Assembly: GCA_039679375.1 (NCBI GenBank) | Contig: JBDKVA010000185.1 | Coordinates: forward strand, 1 to 16,206 | DNA: 16,206 nt | Origin: JBDKVA01 sp039679375 | GTDB lineage: Bacteria; Bacillota; Clostridia; Acetivibrionales; DTU013 | Reading direction: 5' to 3' | Part shown: positions 1 to 7,009 of the stretch, in pieces | Layout of the letters: each line of letters starts with the position of its first letter | Position numbering within the stretch: position 1 is the first letter of the stretch | Position numbers and translations under genes: made by a program | The notes under the pieces: generated by a model | Told to the model about the DNA's origin: nothing | The model's database searches: none | The model's input: only the letters and a program-made list of their open reading frames with translations

Positions 1-212
1 TCGATTAGAAGCTCCCTAAGTTTGGATGCATGCATTCCTTCATCTTCTGCAAATTTCTTGAAAACCAGCTTGATGCCTTCATCCTCCACCCTTTTGGATC
101 CCATTTCAAAATCCCGCACAAGCTCCATAGAGTTTTCCCAGGCCCTTAACAATCTGTCGTAAGTAGTATATTCAATTTCCGGCAATTCGCTTGATCCTGT
201 TCTTTTATTCAT
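1..212 (-). CDS. N-terminal part of an uncharacterised, possibly ferritin-like protein (runs off the window)
   Basis: The reading frame starts at an ATG at 212 with a perfect AGGAGG (219-224) six bases upstream. It stays open for 70 codons to the window edge, so the C-terminus is missing. The visible part is charged and helical, beginning MNKRTGSSELPEIEYTTYDR. Residues 54-68 contain FAEDEGMHASKLREL, in which Glu58-x-x-His61 resembles the ExxH metal-ligand motif of ferritin-like and rubrerythrin-like four-helix bundles. The assignment rests on that short motif and the helical pattern, so it is tentative. The gene follows rpoD but is separated from it by a terminator, so it is probably its own transcription unit. 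I see no convincing promoter; a weak CTGACT/TAATAT pair lies in the 60-70 bases upstream. Confidence 0.6.
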   Translation of the reverse strand, partial: MNKRTGSSELPEIEYTTYDRLLRAWENSMELVRDFEMGSKRVEDEGIKLVFKKFAEDEGMHASKLRELLI

Positions 213-282
213 ATCATACCTCCTACATAAGTTTGCTCAGAAAATATTATTCTTATTTTTGCGTGAGTCAGCATCATTTATG

Positions 283-393
283 TCAGGAAAATTGAGCCTG
301 ATTTTCATAAATTAAAATCTCGTGGGCATCGAGCTCCTCCGGCGGCGCCTTTTGCATGGTAAAATCGTCTACTTTGCCGGATTTGCAAAGCAA
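283..393 (-). other. Short open frame, possible small protein or gene remnant
   Basis: Between the rpoD terminator and the next gene, one minus-strand frame reads like protein: it contains CKSGKVDDFTMQKAPPEELD and ends in a TGA at 283-285. It has an ATG at 357 (24 codons) and a TTG at 393 (36 codons), but neither has a good ribosome binding site, and the frame stays open back into the rpoD terminator. The composition (PPEELDAHE) is more protein-like than random intergenic sequence. It may be the tail of a decayed gene. I recognise no family, and chance is possible. Confidence 0.2.
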
Positions 394-399
394 ATGGCC

Positions 400-430
400 A
401 GTAAAAAGAAAAACCCGTTATTCGGGTTTT
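400..430 (-). terminator. Rho-independent terminator of dnaG-rpoD
   Basis: On the minus strand an 8-bp stem, AAAACCCG / CGGGTTTT with a five-base loop (418-422), is followed by a U-rich run (TTCTTTTT in DNA). It begins 25 bases after the rpoD stop. The plus strand also carries Ts after the stem, so some bidirectional activity is possible. Confidence 0.85.
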
Positions 431-454
431 AAAAGTACACTGAAAAAGAATCTA

Positions 455-1549
455 TTAATCAAGATAATCCTTTAATTTTTTACTCCTGCTCGGGTGTCTG
501 AGCTTTCTAAGCGCTTTTGCTTCTATCTGCCTGATTCTCTCCCTCGTCACATTGAATTCTCTGCCTACTTCTTCAAGTGTTCTTGCCCTGCCGTCGTCCA
601 GGCCGAATCTCAGCCTCAGTACTTTTTCCTCTCTGGCTGTAAGCGTATCAAGCACATCGATCAGCTGTTCTTTCAACAAGGTAAATGCTGCTGCTTCAGC
701 CGGCGCCGGCGCATCATCGTCGGGAATAAAGTCTCCAAGATGGCTATCCTCTTCCTCACCGATCGGCGTCTCAAGTGAAACCGGTTCCTGAGAAATTTTC
801 ATGATTTCTCTCACTTTATCTACCGACATGCCCATTTCCTTGGCGATCTCCTCCGGATGCGGTTCTCTTCCGAGCTCCTGCAAAAGCTGTCTGGATACTC
901 TTATCAGTTTGTTGATGGTTTCGACCATGTGTACTGGTATCCTTATTGTTCTGGCCTGATCGGCGATAGCCCTGGTAATGGCTTGTCTTATCCACCATGT
1001 AGCATAAGTGCTGAATTTGTAGCCTTTTCTATAATCAAATTTTTCAACCGCTTTGATCAATCCCAAATTTCCTTCCTGAATAAGATCCAGAAAGAGCATT
1101 CCTCTGCCCACATAACGTTTTGCTATACTGACAACAAGACGCAGATTTGCTTCTGCCAGCCTTCTTTTCGCTTCGTTGTCACCTTTTTCCATCCTCTTGG
1201 CCAGCTCAATTTCTTCATCAGCAGACAATAGCGGTACCTTTCCGATTTCCTTCAGATACATCCTGACCGGATCATCTATGCTGATTCCTTCGGGAAGAGA
1301 GAGGTCAATTTCTTCTTCAGTGTTCTGAAGGTCCTTTATTTCCTCATCAATATCCCCAACTACGTCAATGCCCATATTTTCAACAGTTTCATATATCTTT
1401 TCGATCTGATCGGGCTCCAGCTCAACTTCCTCAAAGGCATCCATGATCTCTTTATAAGTGAGCATGCCTTTCGATTTTCCTTTTTCAACAAGCTCTTTCA
1501 ATATGGATTTCCTGCTTACACTGTTCGTTTCGTTATTTGTAGTTTTCAT
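455..1549 (-). CDS. rpoD: RNA polymerase primary sigma factor RpoD (SigA)
   Basis: This is the housekeeping sigma-70 factor, which directs core RNA polymerase to TTGACA/TATAAT promoters. At 364 residues it matches Gram-positive SigA proteins and lacks the long non-conserved insert of proteobacterial RpoD. Region 1.1 is about residues 10-60, and region 1.2 starts near IDDPVRMYLKEIG (91-103). Region 2 contains NLRLVVSIAKRY (135-146), DLIQEGNLGL (155-164) and the -10-melting segment YKFSTYATWWIRQAI (177-191). Region 3 covers about 210-260. Region 4.2 carries the helix-turn-helix TLEEVGREFNVTRERIRQIE (324-343). The ATG at 1549 has AGGAGG eight bases upstream. The gene lies 22 bp after dnaG in the classic macromolecular synthesis operon and is followed by a terminator. 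The several well-formed sigma-A promoters in this window are its expected targets. Confidence 0.98.
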   Translation of the reverse strand: MKTTNNETNSVSRKSILKELVEKGKSKGMLTYKEIMDAFEEVELEPDQIEKIYETVENMGIDVVGDIDEEIKDLQNTEEEIDLSLPEGISIDDPVRMYLKEIGKVPLLSADEEIELAKRMEKGDNEAKRRLAEANLRLVVSIAKRYVGRGMLFLDLIQEGNLGLIKAVEKFDYRKGYKFSTYATWWIRQAITRAIADQARTIRIPVHMVETINKLIRVSRQLLQELGREPHPEEIAKEMGMSVDKVREIMKISQEPVSLETPIGEEEDSHLGDFIPDDDAPAPAEAAAFTLLKEQLIDVLDTLTAREEKVLRLRFGLDDGRARTLEEVGREFNVTRERIRQIEAKALRKLRHPSRSKKLKDYLD

Positions 1550-1571
1550 TAGCAGCTCCTCCTTTCTCTAT

Positions 1572-3377
1572 CTATATTGGCATATTCTTCAAACTTTTTA
1601 TCTTTAGTGTCAGATTTCTGAACTCCAGTTTTAATTTTTCAACATCTCCTTCTGGCAGTCTGCTTTCTTCTTTTAACATTTCCAACAGTTGTTTTTGCCT
1701 CTTTTCGGCACCCAGCATTTTTATATCTCTAATTTTGCCCAAAATTGCTCTGCGATTATCATCACAATAGCATTCTTCCTTTAATATTCTGGCAAATTCT
1801 CCAGTATCACCTGGCGAAACAATATTCAGTAACTCAGCCGGCGTAAAACCCTTCCCGTGATCCAGATTCTCAAATACCAACCCGGCAATCCTTTTATTTT
1901 CTACTTCACTGAACATTTCAGTCAAAAAGTGCTCTTTTATTGTTTTATATATACTGTTGTCAACACATAATAACGACAGCACAAACCGTTCATCATGTAT
2001 CAGCTTCAAATCGGTATCATCTGTTGCAGAAGCGGCCTTTCTGCCAGCTTCCACCGCATTGGCTATTTTCAAGCTTTGTTTTACAGAAGATCTTGTTTTC
2101 CTCAATACTTCTGTAAGTATTGCTTCTTCCGATATTTCATATTCTCTGGACAACTTTTTTATGTACATTTCCCGTTCCATCACGTTGTCCACTTTTGATA
2201 ATACAGCAGCAGCTTTGTTTAAAAACGCAATCTTACCTTCTGTTGCCGATAAATCGTGTTCACTTCGTAATACCTTTATTTTATACTCCACCAGTGACAA
2301 AGCGCTCTCAGCAAGCTTTATGAAGCCATTCGGCCCATTTCTCCTGATGTATTCATCGGGATCCTTGCCATCCGGCACAGTCAATACCCTGACATTGCAG
2401 CCAATGTCACTGAGCAGATCAAGTCCGCGTTGGGTGGCAGCCTGTCCTGCAGTATCCGCATCATACGATATGATGACCTCTTCAGAATACTTTTTCAGTA
2501 TCCTGCCCTGGCTCTCCGTCAGTGCTGTGCCGAGTGATGCCACAGAGTTGCTGATCCCCCGCTGATGCAGTGATATGACATCCATATAGCCTTCTACAAC
2601 AATCAGCTTTTTACTGTCAGAGTTTTTGGCGAAGTTTAAAGCATATAAATGCTTACCCTTGCTGTATACAGCTGTCTCAGGAGAGTTTACATATTTGGGC
2701 AGCGTATTGTCCAAAACTCTTCCGCCAAAACCGATCACATTTCCCCTGACATCAAAAATCGGGAACATGAGCCTGCCTCTAAAGCGATCATACAATTTAC
2801 CCTTGCTGCTCTTCATGACCAGTCCGCTGTGCAGTATATGCTCTTCTCCTATCCCCTTGTCTTTCAAATGCCGGTATAAACCATCCCATTCTTCCGTTGA
2901 GTATCCAAGACCGAATTTTCTGGCAGTGTTCTCCGAAATTTCTCTCCTGCCGAGATATGCCAAAGCAGCTTCTCCTGGCCTTGAATTCAATACTTCATTA
3001 TAATATCTGGCAGATAGCAGATTTATATTCAAAATATTCTGCTTCAGCTGAGCTTTCTCAGCTTGTTCTGCATCATCATTTTCCGGCAGTAATATTTTTG
3101 CCCTGTCGGCAAGCAGCTTCACAGACTCAATATAATCCAGTTTTTCAATCAATGATATGAAATGAAATACATTTCCACCTTTCCCACAGCCGAAACAGTA
3201 AAATATCTGCTTTCCGGATTCAACGCTGAAGGATGGTGTTTTTTCCCGATGGAACGGGCAGAGACCGAAGTAGTTTTTACCCCTCTTTTCAAGCCTCACA
3301 TATTCAGAAACTACATCAACGATGTCGTTATTGATACGAATTTCTTCTATAAGTTCATCTGAATACCTTATATACAT
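1572..3377 (-). CDS. dnaG: DNA primase DnaG
   Basis: DnaG synthesises the RNA primers for chromosome replication and works with the replicative helicase. The 601-residue length is normal. The N-terminal zinc-binding domain shows Cys40-x2-His43 and Cys61-x2-Cys64, with the conserved KTPSF between them. The RNA polymerase domain follows, with a TOPRIM fold: Glu262 in IVVEGYMD and the Asp306/Asp308 pair in SYDADTAG are the metal-binding catalytic residues. The C-terminal ~150 residues are the more variable helicase-interaction region. The ATG at 3377 is preceded by GAAGGA with six bases of spacing, and the N-terminus (YSDELIEEIRINNDIVDVVS) matches the usual primase start, supporting the choice. 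It is followed after 22 bp by rpoD. A sigma-H-like promoter lies about 120 bases upstream. Confidence 0.98.
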   Translation of the reverse strand: MYIRYSDELIEEIRINNDIVDVVSEYVRLEKRGKNYFGLCPFHREKTPSFSVESGKQIFYCFGCGKGGNVFHFISLIEKLDYIESVKLLADRAKILLPENDDAEQAEKAQLKQNILNINLLSARYYNEVLNSRPGEAALAYLGRREISENTARKFGLGYSTEEWDGLYRHLKDKGIGEEHILHSGLVMKSSKGKLYDRFRGRLMFPIFDVRGNVIGFGGRVLDNTLPKYVNSPETAVYSKGKHLYALNFAKNSDSKKLIVVEGYMDVISLHQRGISNSVASLGTALTESQGRILKKYSEEVIISYDADTAGQAATQRGLDLLSDIGCNVRVLTVPDGKDPDEYIRRNGPNGFIKLAESALSLVEYKIKVLRSEHDLSATEGKIAFLNKAAAVLSKVDNVMEREMYIKKLSREYEISEEAILTEVLRKTRSSVKQSLKIANAVEAGRKAASATDDTDLKLIHDERFVLSLLCVDNSIYKTIKEHFLTEMFSEVENKRIAGLVFENLDHGKGFTPAELLNIVSPGDTGEFARILKEECYCDDNRRAILGKIRDIKMLGAEKRQKQLLEMLKEESRLPEGDVEKLKLEFRNLTLKIKSLKNMPI

Positions 3378-3501
3378 CCGTCATCCTTCAATTTGCCTAT
3401 TGGCTGTACGCTTTCACATCATAGTGATATTATTGGTCTATAAACAAATATTATTACTTCCTATTACAGCAATACAATTCTAGCTCAAATACTTAATTAA
3501 T

Positions 3502-3528
3502 GTTCGACACAATTATTTATATTCCTTC
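3502..3528 (-). promoter_or_regulatory. Candidate sigma-H promoter of dnaG-rpoD
   Basis: Read on the minus strand, GAAGGAATA (3528-3520), 11 bases, then GTCGAAC (3508-3502) fits the Bacillus sigma-H consensus RnAGGAWWW-N11/12-RnnGAAT except for the final base. The core TGTCGAA also matches a Spo0A-box core, so the two readings overlap. The predicted 5' leader to dnaG is about 115-120 bases. The rest of 3378-3594 is AT-rich, with no gene and no equally good sigma-A promoter that I can see. Confidence 0.45.
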
Positions 3529-3588
3529 TTTTTTTGTACATTTATTTTATTCCAATCCTTTATCAGAGCATACTAAAAAAGATTCATT

Positions 3589-3627
3589 AAAGCAAAACCC
3601 CATCCCGGTTGATATGGGATGAGGTTT
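3589..3627 (-). terminator. Terminator of the DUF6514-like gene
   Basis: On the minus strand a 12-bp stem, AAACCTCATCCC / GGGATGGGGTTT (one G-U pair), with a nine-base loop (3607-3615) is followed by TTTTGCTTT. It lies 70 bases after the stop at 3697, so transcription from that gene should end before the dnaG promoter region. Confidence 0.8.
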
Positions 3628-3696
3628 CATAATATTCTACAAAACTTTATGAATCTCCTTCTTTAAATAAACATCTTTTTATGGAAATATGATTTT

Positions 3697-4008
3697 TTAC
3701 ATTCCAAGCAGATCGTCGAGGATATAAGGAAGTGTCGATGGGGTAACGGTATTTTCGGCAAGTAGCTTTACAAGTCCTTTTGTCTTTTCACGGGTGTTGA
3801 ATATATTCTCGTATTGTTTTGTTTCATTCAGAACACCATCATTTTTTTTCAGGATTTCAATACCAAATGTTTTTTCCGATTCATTATCTCCTGATTTGCC
3901 GCCTTCCCTTTCTAGGAGATAATATTCCAATTCCAGCTTGCTGTTTGGCCTTTGATGGAATTCATCGCACTCTATTTCTACTTTCTTTTCCAAAAATCTG
4001 CTTACCAT
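3697..4008 (-). CDS. Small protein of unknown function, DUF6514-like
   Basis: A 103-residue soluble, charged protein with no signal peptide or membrane segment. Recognisable stretches are the start MVSRFLEKKVEIE, then LELEYYLLEREGG, TFGIEILKKNDG and the C-terminal VKLLAENTVTPSTLPYILDD (about 80-99). From memory this pattern, with a YGIEI-like core and a VTP...YILDDLLG ending, matches clostridial proteins called DUF6514; no function is known. The ATG at 4008 has GGAGGG ten bases upstream. A promoter at 4050-4077 and a terminator at 3589-3627 make it a single-gene unit between the HD-GYP gene and dnaG. The family name is moderately sure; that this is a real gene is well supported. Confidence 0.8.
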   Translation of the reverse strand: MVSRFLEKKVEIECDEFHQRPNSKLELEYYLLEREGGKSGDNESEKTFGIEILKKNDGVLNETKQYENIFNTREKTKGLVKLLAENTVTPSTLPYILDDLLGM

Positions 4009-4049
4009 AGTTGCCTATCCCTCCACAAAATTATTTTGTTCTGTCACCC

Positions 4050-4077
4050 ATTATAACCTATTTATACCACTTGTCCT
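4050..4077 (-). promoter_or_regulatory. Sigma-A promoter for the DUF6514-like gene
   Basis: On the minus strand AGGACA (4077-4072) is followed by a 16-base spacer and a perfect TATAAT (4055-4050). The predicted leader is about 35-40 bases and includes a small ACAAAA/TTTTGT hairpin (4025-4039) just before the ribosome binding site. Confidence 0.6.
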
Positions 4078-4131
4078 ATAAAAAAGTTTCGTGCTCTTTC
4101 ACCTCTATACTGCACTATTCGACGGCATAAC

Positions 4132-4173
4132 AAAAAAATGACGTCTTATTCTAAAACAAGATGTCATTTTTTT
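4132..4173 (-). terminator. Terminator of the HD-GYP gene, potentially bidirectional
   Basis: The inverted repeat AAAAAAATGACGTCTT (4132-4147) / AAGATGTCATTTTTTT (4158-4173) has a ten-base loop and gives a run of seven Ts on either strand. It begins 54 bases after the HD-GYP stop at 4228. With no plus-strand gene running into it, the minus-strand use is the relevant one. Confidence 0.85.
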
Positions 4174-4227
4174 ATGTCTTTTATCGTAAATTTCTTTATT
4201 AAGGGTCGGCTAAAATATTACTTCCGG

Positions 4228-5265
4228 CTATATCAATTCAAGAATTTTCATATTCTTCTCATTTGCAAGATCAATAAAGACATCTTCGATCCTGATGATT
4301 GGTTTTGATATATTGTTCGGATTAATGTAAACGACTTCACCTACATCCCCTGTACTGAGTTTGACGAAATCACCGATATAATAAGCGGCGATATTTTTAA
4401 GAAATACGCTCACGACCCGGTGATCCAGGGTTCCGAAATTTTCCTTTTCCATATGTTCAATCACTTCAAACGGACATACCATGCTTCTGTAAGCCCTGTT
4501 AGAGGTCATAGCGTCATAAATGTCGGCTACTGCAATTATTTTAGCAAAATAATGAATTTGTTCACTTTTCAGACCAAATGGATAACCTGTGCCGTCTTCT
4601 CTCTCGTGGTGCATCAGTATCCCCTTCAGTATGTCGTCATTCAGTCCCGGCATTATTTCAGCTATCTTATAACCATACACGGGATGCTTTTTTATTTCTA
4701 AAAATTCTTCCGCGGTCAGTGAACCAGGCTTGCTCAAAATGTCCTGAGATACTTTGCTTTTCCCCATATCGTGCAAAATTCCGGCGCTCACAAGAGATCT
4801 TATGCTGGTATAGTCATATTTTAACCATTTCCCTATCAGCATTGCGAGCAAAGAAACATTGATGCTGTGTGTGTACAAATATTCATCTGTTTCCCGCATT
4901 TCATTAATACAGTTTACAATATCCCTATTCTCATTTATCCGGGTTATAATGGAATCTGTAGCCTCATTGATACGTCCTGAATCGATCTCCTTGCCTGTAG
5001 AAATATCATGAAGTATGCTTTTGACTGTTTTCAAATTTTTATTATATTGCGCTCTGAATAATTCCGTGCCGCTTACAACGATCATGTCGCCTGTTTGATC
5101 ATACACTTTAATTTTCTTAAGACCCAGACTTATGATTTTGCTGATAATATAACTGTCGAGAGTTGTGTTTTCTGTTATGATAACGGCTCCATATTCATTA
5201 AAAATATCCTCTGCCAACTTCATTCCAGGTGAACAATCGCTGATGCTCACAAATACTTTTTTCAT
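4228..5265 (-). CDS. HD-GYP domain protein, probable cyclic-di-GMP phosphodiesterase
   Basis: HD-GYP proteins hydrolyse the second messenger c-di-GMP to pGpG and/or GMP. Numbering from the ATG at 5265 (345 residues), the metal-binding signature is complete: His133 (THSINVSLLA), His165-Asp166 (GILHDMGKSKV), His194 (KKHPVYGY), His219-His220-Glu221 and the diagnostic Gly-Tyr-Pro in EDGTGYPFGL (227-229), then Asp248 in AVADIYDAMTSNRAYR. The first ~100 residues match no domain I know by name. The last ~45, from YIGDFVKLSTGDVGEV, look like a small beta-rich tail common in clostridial members. There are no membrane segments, so it is cytoplasmic. A longer frame begins at 5307, but AGGAG seven bases before 5265 favours the shorter start. 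It is transcribed alone and ends at a strong terminator. Confidence 0.92.
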   Translation of the reverse strand: MKKVFVSISDCSPGMKLAEDIFNEYGAVIITENTTLDSYIISKIISLGLKKIKVYDQTGDMIVVSGTELFRAQYNKNLKTVKSILHDISTGKEIDSGRINEATDSIITRINENRDIVNCINEMRETDEYLYTHSINVSLLAMLIGKWLKYDYTSIRSLVSAGILHDMGKSKVSQDILSKPGSLTAEEFLEIKKHPVYGYKIAEIMPGLNDDILKGILMHHEREDGTGYPFGLKSEQIHYFAKIIAVADIYDAMTSNRAYRSMVCPFEVIEHMEKENFGTLDHRVVSVFLKNIAAYYIGDFVKLSTGDVGEVVYINPNNISKPIIRIEDVFIDLANEKNMKILELI

Positions 5266-5493
5266 AAGCACTCTCCTAGTACCAGTTATTAATTGTGCCA
5301 TTATCATTTTACCACATTTATGAAATTTAGTGTAGAATTTTGTAATATTACAGGTAATAAATACAATTGGTAAGATTTAAGCTTGCTGCGCATATCGCAT
5401 TATGTTAACATGAAGTAAATACTAAGTACGTTATAATGCAACAGTAGAAAAATTTCGGTTGTAGAAAATTTACTTGCCAATGAGCGTTTCAAC

Positions 5494-5519
5494 GAGGCGG
5501 GGTATATGCCTGCCGCCTC
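5494..5519. other. GC-rich hairpin ahead of the plus-strand small gene
   Basis: GAGGCGG (5494-5500) and CCGCCTC (5513-5519) form a perfect 7-bp GC-rich stem with a 12-base loop. It ends 33 bases before the ATG at 5552. No T-run follows on either strand, so it is not a normal terminator. An alternative pairing, AATGAG (5479-5484) with CTCATT (5517-5522), would exclude it. Upstream, 5432-5437 reads TATAAT on the plus strand but lacks a well-placed -35. The rest of 5266-5493 is AT-rich without a gene. Confidence 0.4.
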
Positions 5520-5551
5520 ATTATATTCAAATTAGAAAGGGGTATCAGGTC

Positions 5552-5821
5552 ATGCAGTCCAACATAGCAAAAAATATAGAAAAAATACGTACGGCCTTTA
5601 CTAAAATGGGCAAGCTGCCTTAGGCCTTGATCAAATACGGCAGTTGTGTATTTCTTGCAGTCTTTACAGTTGGCACGATACTGGTTTTGCTGAATAATAC
5701 GCTGCTTCCATACAATTCATATTTTGATATGGTCTCCAAAGCAATCGTAACAACAAGCTTTACTCTAGCTGCTGAAGCTATAATTGGCGGCCTCGTAATG
5801 GATTTTGTATTTAAGCGGTAA
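5552..5821 (+). pseudogene. Small two-helix membrane protein gene interrupted by an in-frame TAG
   Basis: The only plus-strand gene. An ATG at 5552, preceded by AAAGGGG nine bases upstream, opens a frame MQSNIAKNIEKIRTAFTKMG that meets TAG at 5621-5623 (codon 24). The same frame then stays open to TAA at 5819-5821. The part after the stop is clearly protein-like: VFLAVFTVGTILVLL is one membrane helix, and TTSFTLAAEAIIGGLVMDFV is a second hydrophobic segment ending in FKR. If read through, the product is about 89 residues. A TTG at 5627, two codons after the TAG, could start a 64-residue protein, but it has no ribosome binding site of its own. Options are a nonsense mutation, a base-call error, or stop-restart coupling. 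I do not recognise the family. A strong terminator follows 60 bases later. Confidence 0.6.
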
Positions 5822-5880
5822 TATGATTTTCATTAACATGATTATACTAAACATATCAATGATATGATCTGCATCATAAT

Positions 5881-5911
5881 TTAAAGCCGGTACCAATGGT
5901 ACCGGCTTTAA
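5881..5911 (+). terminator. Perfect 14-bp hairpin, terminator-like, after the small plus-strand gene
   Basis: TTAAAGCCGGTACC (5881-5894) pairs perfectly with GGTACCGGCTTTAA (5898-5911) around a three-base AAT loop. A short T-rich stretch (TGTTTC) follows on the plus strand. The U-tract is weak, but the stem is strong and the position, 60 bases after the stop at 5821, fits a terminator. It could also block minus-strand read-through from secF. Confidence 0.65.
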
Positions 5912-5942
5912 TGTTTCAATCAATCCTGCTTTTCCATACTAA

Positions 5943-5960
5943 TGTGGGCTACCGCCCACA
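5943..5960. repeat. Short GC-rich hairpin downstream of secF
   Basis: TGTGGGC (5943-5949) and GCCCACA (5954-5960) form a 7-bp stem with a four-base TACC loop. No T-run follows on either strand. With the larger inverted repeat at 5974-6035, it may protect the 3' end of the secDF transcript. Confidence 0.45.
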
Positions 5961-5973
5961 ACCCAACGAATGT

Positions 5974-6035
5974 ACTTATTGCCGCGAATGTGAAACTATT
6001 ATCTTGTTTTTTATTGCAATTTCGCGGCAATAAGT
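5974..6035. repeat. 15-bp perfect inverted repeat with 32-base spacer downstream of secF
   Basis: ACTTATTGCCGCGAA (5974-5988) and TTCGCGGCAATAAGT (6021-6035) are exact reverse complements separated by 32 AT-rich bases. The spacer contains an 8-bp palindrome, ATTGCAAT (6013-6020), next to the right arm. The element ends 21 bases from the secF stop. It lacks a terminator U-tract. It could be a 3' mRNA structure, a small mobile-element remnant or a dispersed repeat. Confidence 0.6.
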
Positions 6036-6055
6036 TACTAAATATTCATACCGGA

Positions 6056-7009
6056 TCAGGCTTTAACCGGCTTATGAGAAGTTTTCTTTCGTAATTTTCT
6101 TTCCTGCCATACTAAATACAGCGGGCTTGAAATGAAAATTGTGGAATACACACCACTTACGATACCAACTGTCATTGGCAGCGCAAACTCTATAATGGAC
6201 TGTATATTGTAGATGTATGCAAAAACAAGCAGCGTCAGGATACTGATTAAAGTAGTAACAGATGTATTGATTGACCTGTTCAGTGTTTGGACAACACTTG
6301 TGTTTACCAGTTCATAAATGGAAGCCTTACGCATAAGTTTGGTATTCTCTCTGATTCGGTCATATATTACCACCGTATCGTTGATAGAATAACCAATGAT
6401 GGTTAATACAGCTGCGATAAATGAATCATTGATTGGTATTTTTAAGAGGATATATACAGCAAACATTACCATAACATCATGGAAAAGCGCAAGTACAGCA
6501 AACACGCCTGCTGAAAGTCCATGCATGGTCCTGAACCTAAACCATACATAAAGAATGATTAATATCGAAGCCCAGAAAATAGCATATAATGATTTTACTT
6601 TAACCTCGTTCCCTATAAACGGTTCAACACTATTTACTGTTGCTTTTGGAATATCCTTAAGATTAAACTCCTTTTTAACGGCATTCAGAACGCTTGTACG
6701 TTCTGCTTCATTTATTGGGTTCTCACTGGCAATGTTTAAAACCAATAGGTTCAAACTGGTCGTACCAGCTTTTGCATCATAAGTCTTTGATTTTTGTACG
6801 GTTGCCTTTTTACCAATCGCATCCATAACAATCGCTGCTGCCCTATCTGCACTGAAATTACCGTCAGGCATTTCAATCTGCATGATCGTACCGCCCTGGA
6901 ACTGTATGTCCAGCTGCAAACCATTCACGAAATAACCAATGATACAGGCCAGCAGAATAAGCCCTGATAATACAAAGCAATAATTTCTTTTACCCATTAT
7001 GTCCATCAT
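6056..7009 (-). CDS. secF: Protein translocase subunit SecF
   Basis: SecF pairs with SecD in the membrane and uses the proton motive force to help pull exported proteins through SecYEG and release them. The protein is 317 residues with six membrane segments: one near residues 11-29, an extracytoplasmic domain with the conserved FQGG (37-40), then five more from about 138 on. The hallmark motif SINDTVVIYDRIREN (208-222) is present. The ATG at 7009 overlaps the secD stop by four bases (ATGA), and AGGAGG lies within the end of secD, so the two are translationally coupled. A second in-frame ATG follows directly. The C-terminus (ERKLRKKTSHKPVKA) is basic and cytoplasmic. Downstream lie two inverted repeats rather than a classic terminator. 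Confidence 0.97.
   Translation of the reverse strand: MMDIMGKRNYCFVLSGLILLACIIGYFVNGLQLDIQFQGGTIMQIEMPDGNFSADRAAAIVMDAIGKKATVQKSKTYDAKAGTTSLNLLVLNIASENPINEAERTSVLNAVKKEFNLKDIPKATVNSVEPFIGNEVKVKSLYAIFWASILIILYVWFRFRTMHGLSAGVFAVLALFHDVMVMFAVYILLKIPINDSFIAAVLTIIGYSINDTVVIYDRIRENTKLMRKASIYELVNTSVVQTLNRSINTSVTTLISILTLLVFAYIYNIQSIIEFALPMTVGIVSGVYSTIFISSPLYLVWQERKLRKKTSHKPVKA

Noticed and set aside
1957..2565. 202-codon plus-strand open frame inside dnaG
   Set aside because: Entirely antisense to dnaG coding sequence; Ser/Leu-rich shadow composition and no ribosome binding site.
5621..5623. TAG decoded as pyrrolysine
   Set aside because: No pyl genes are visible, TAG is used as a normal stop by scfB, and no downstream recoding structure is apparent.
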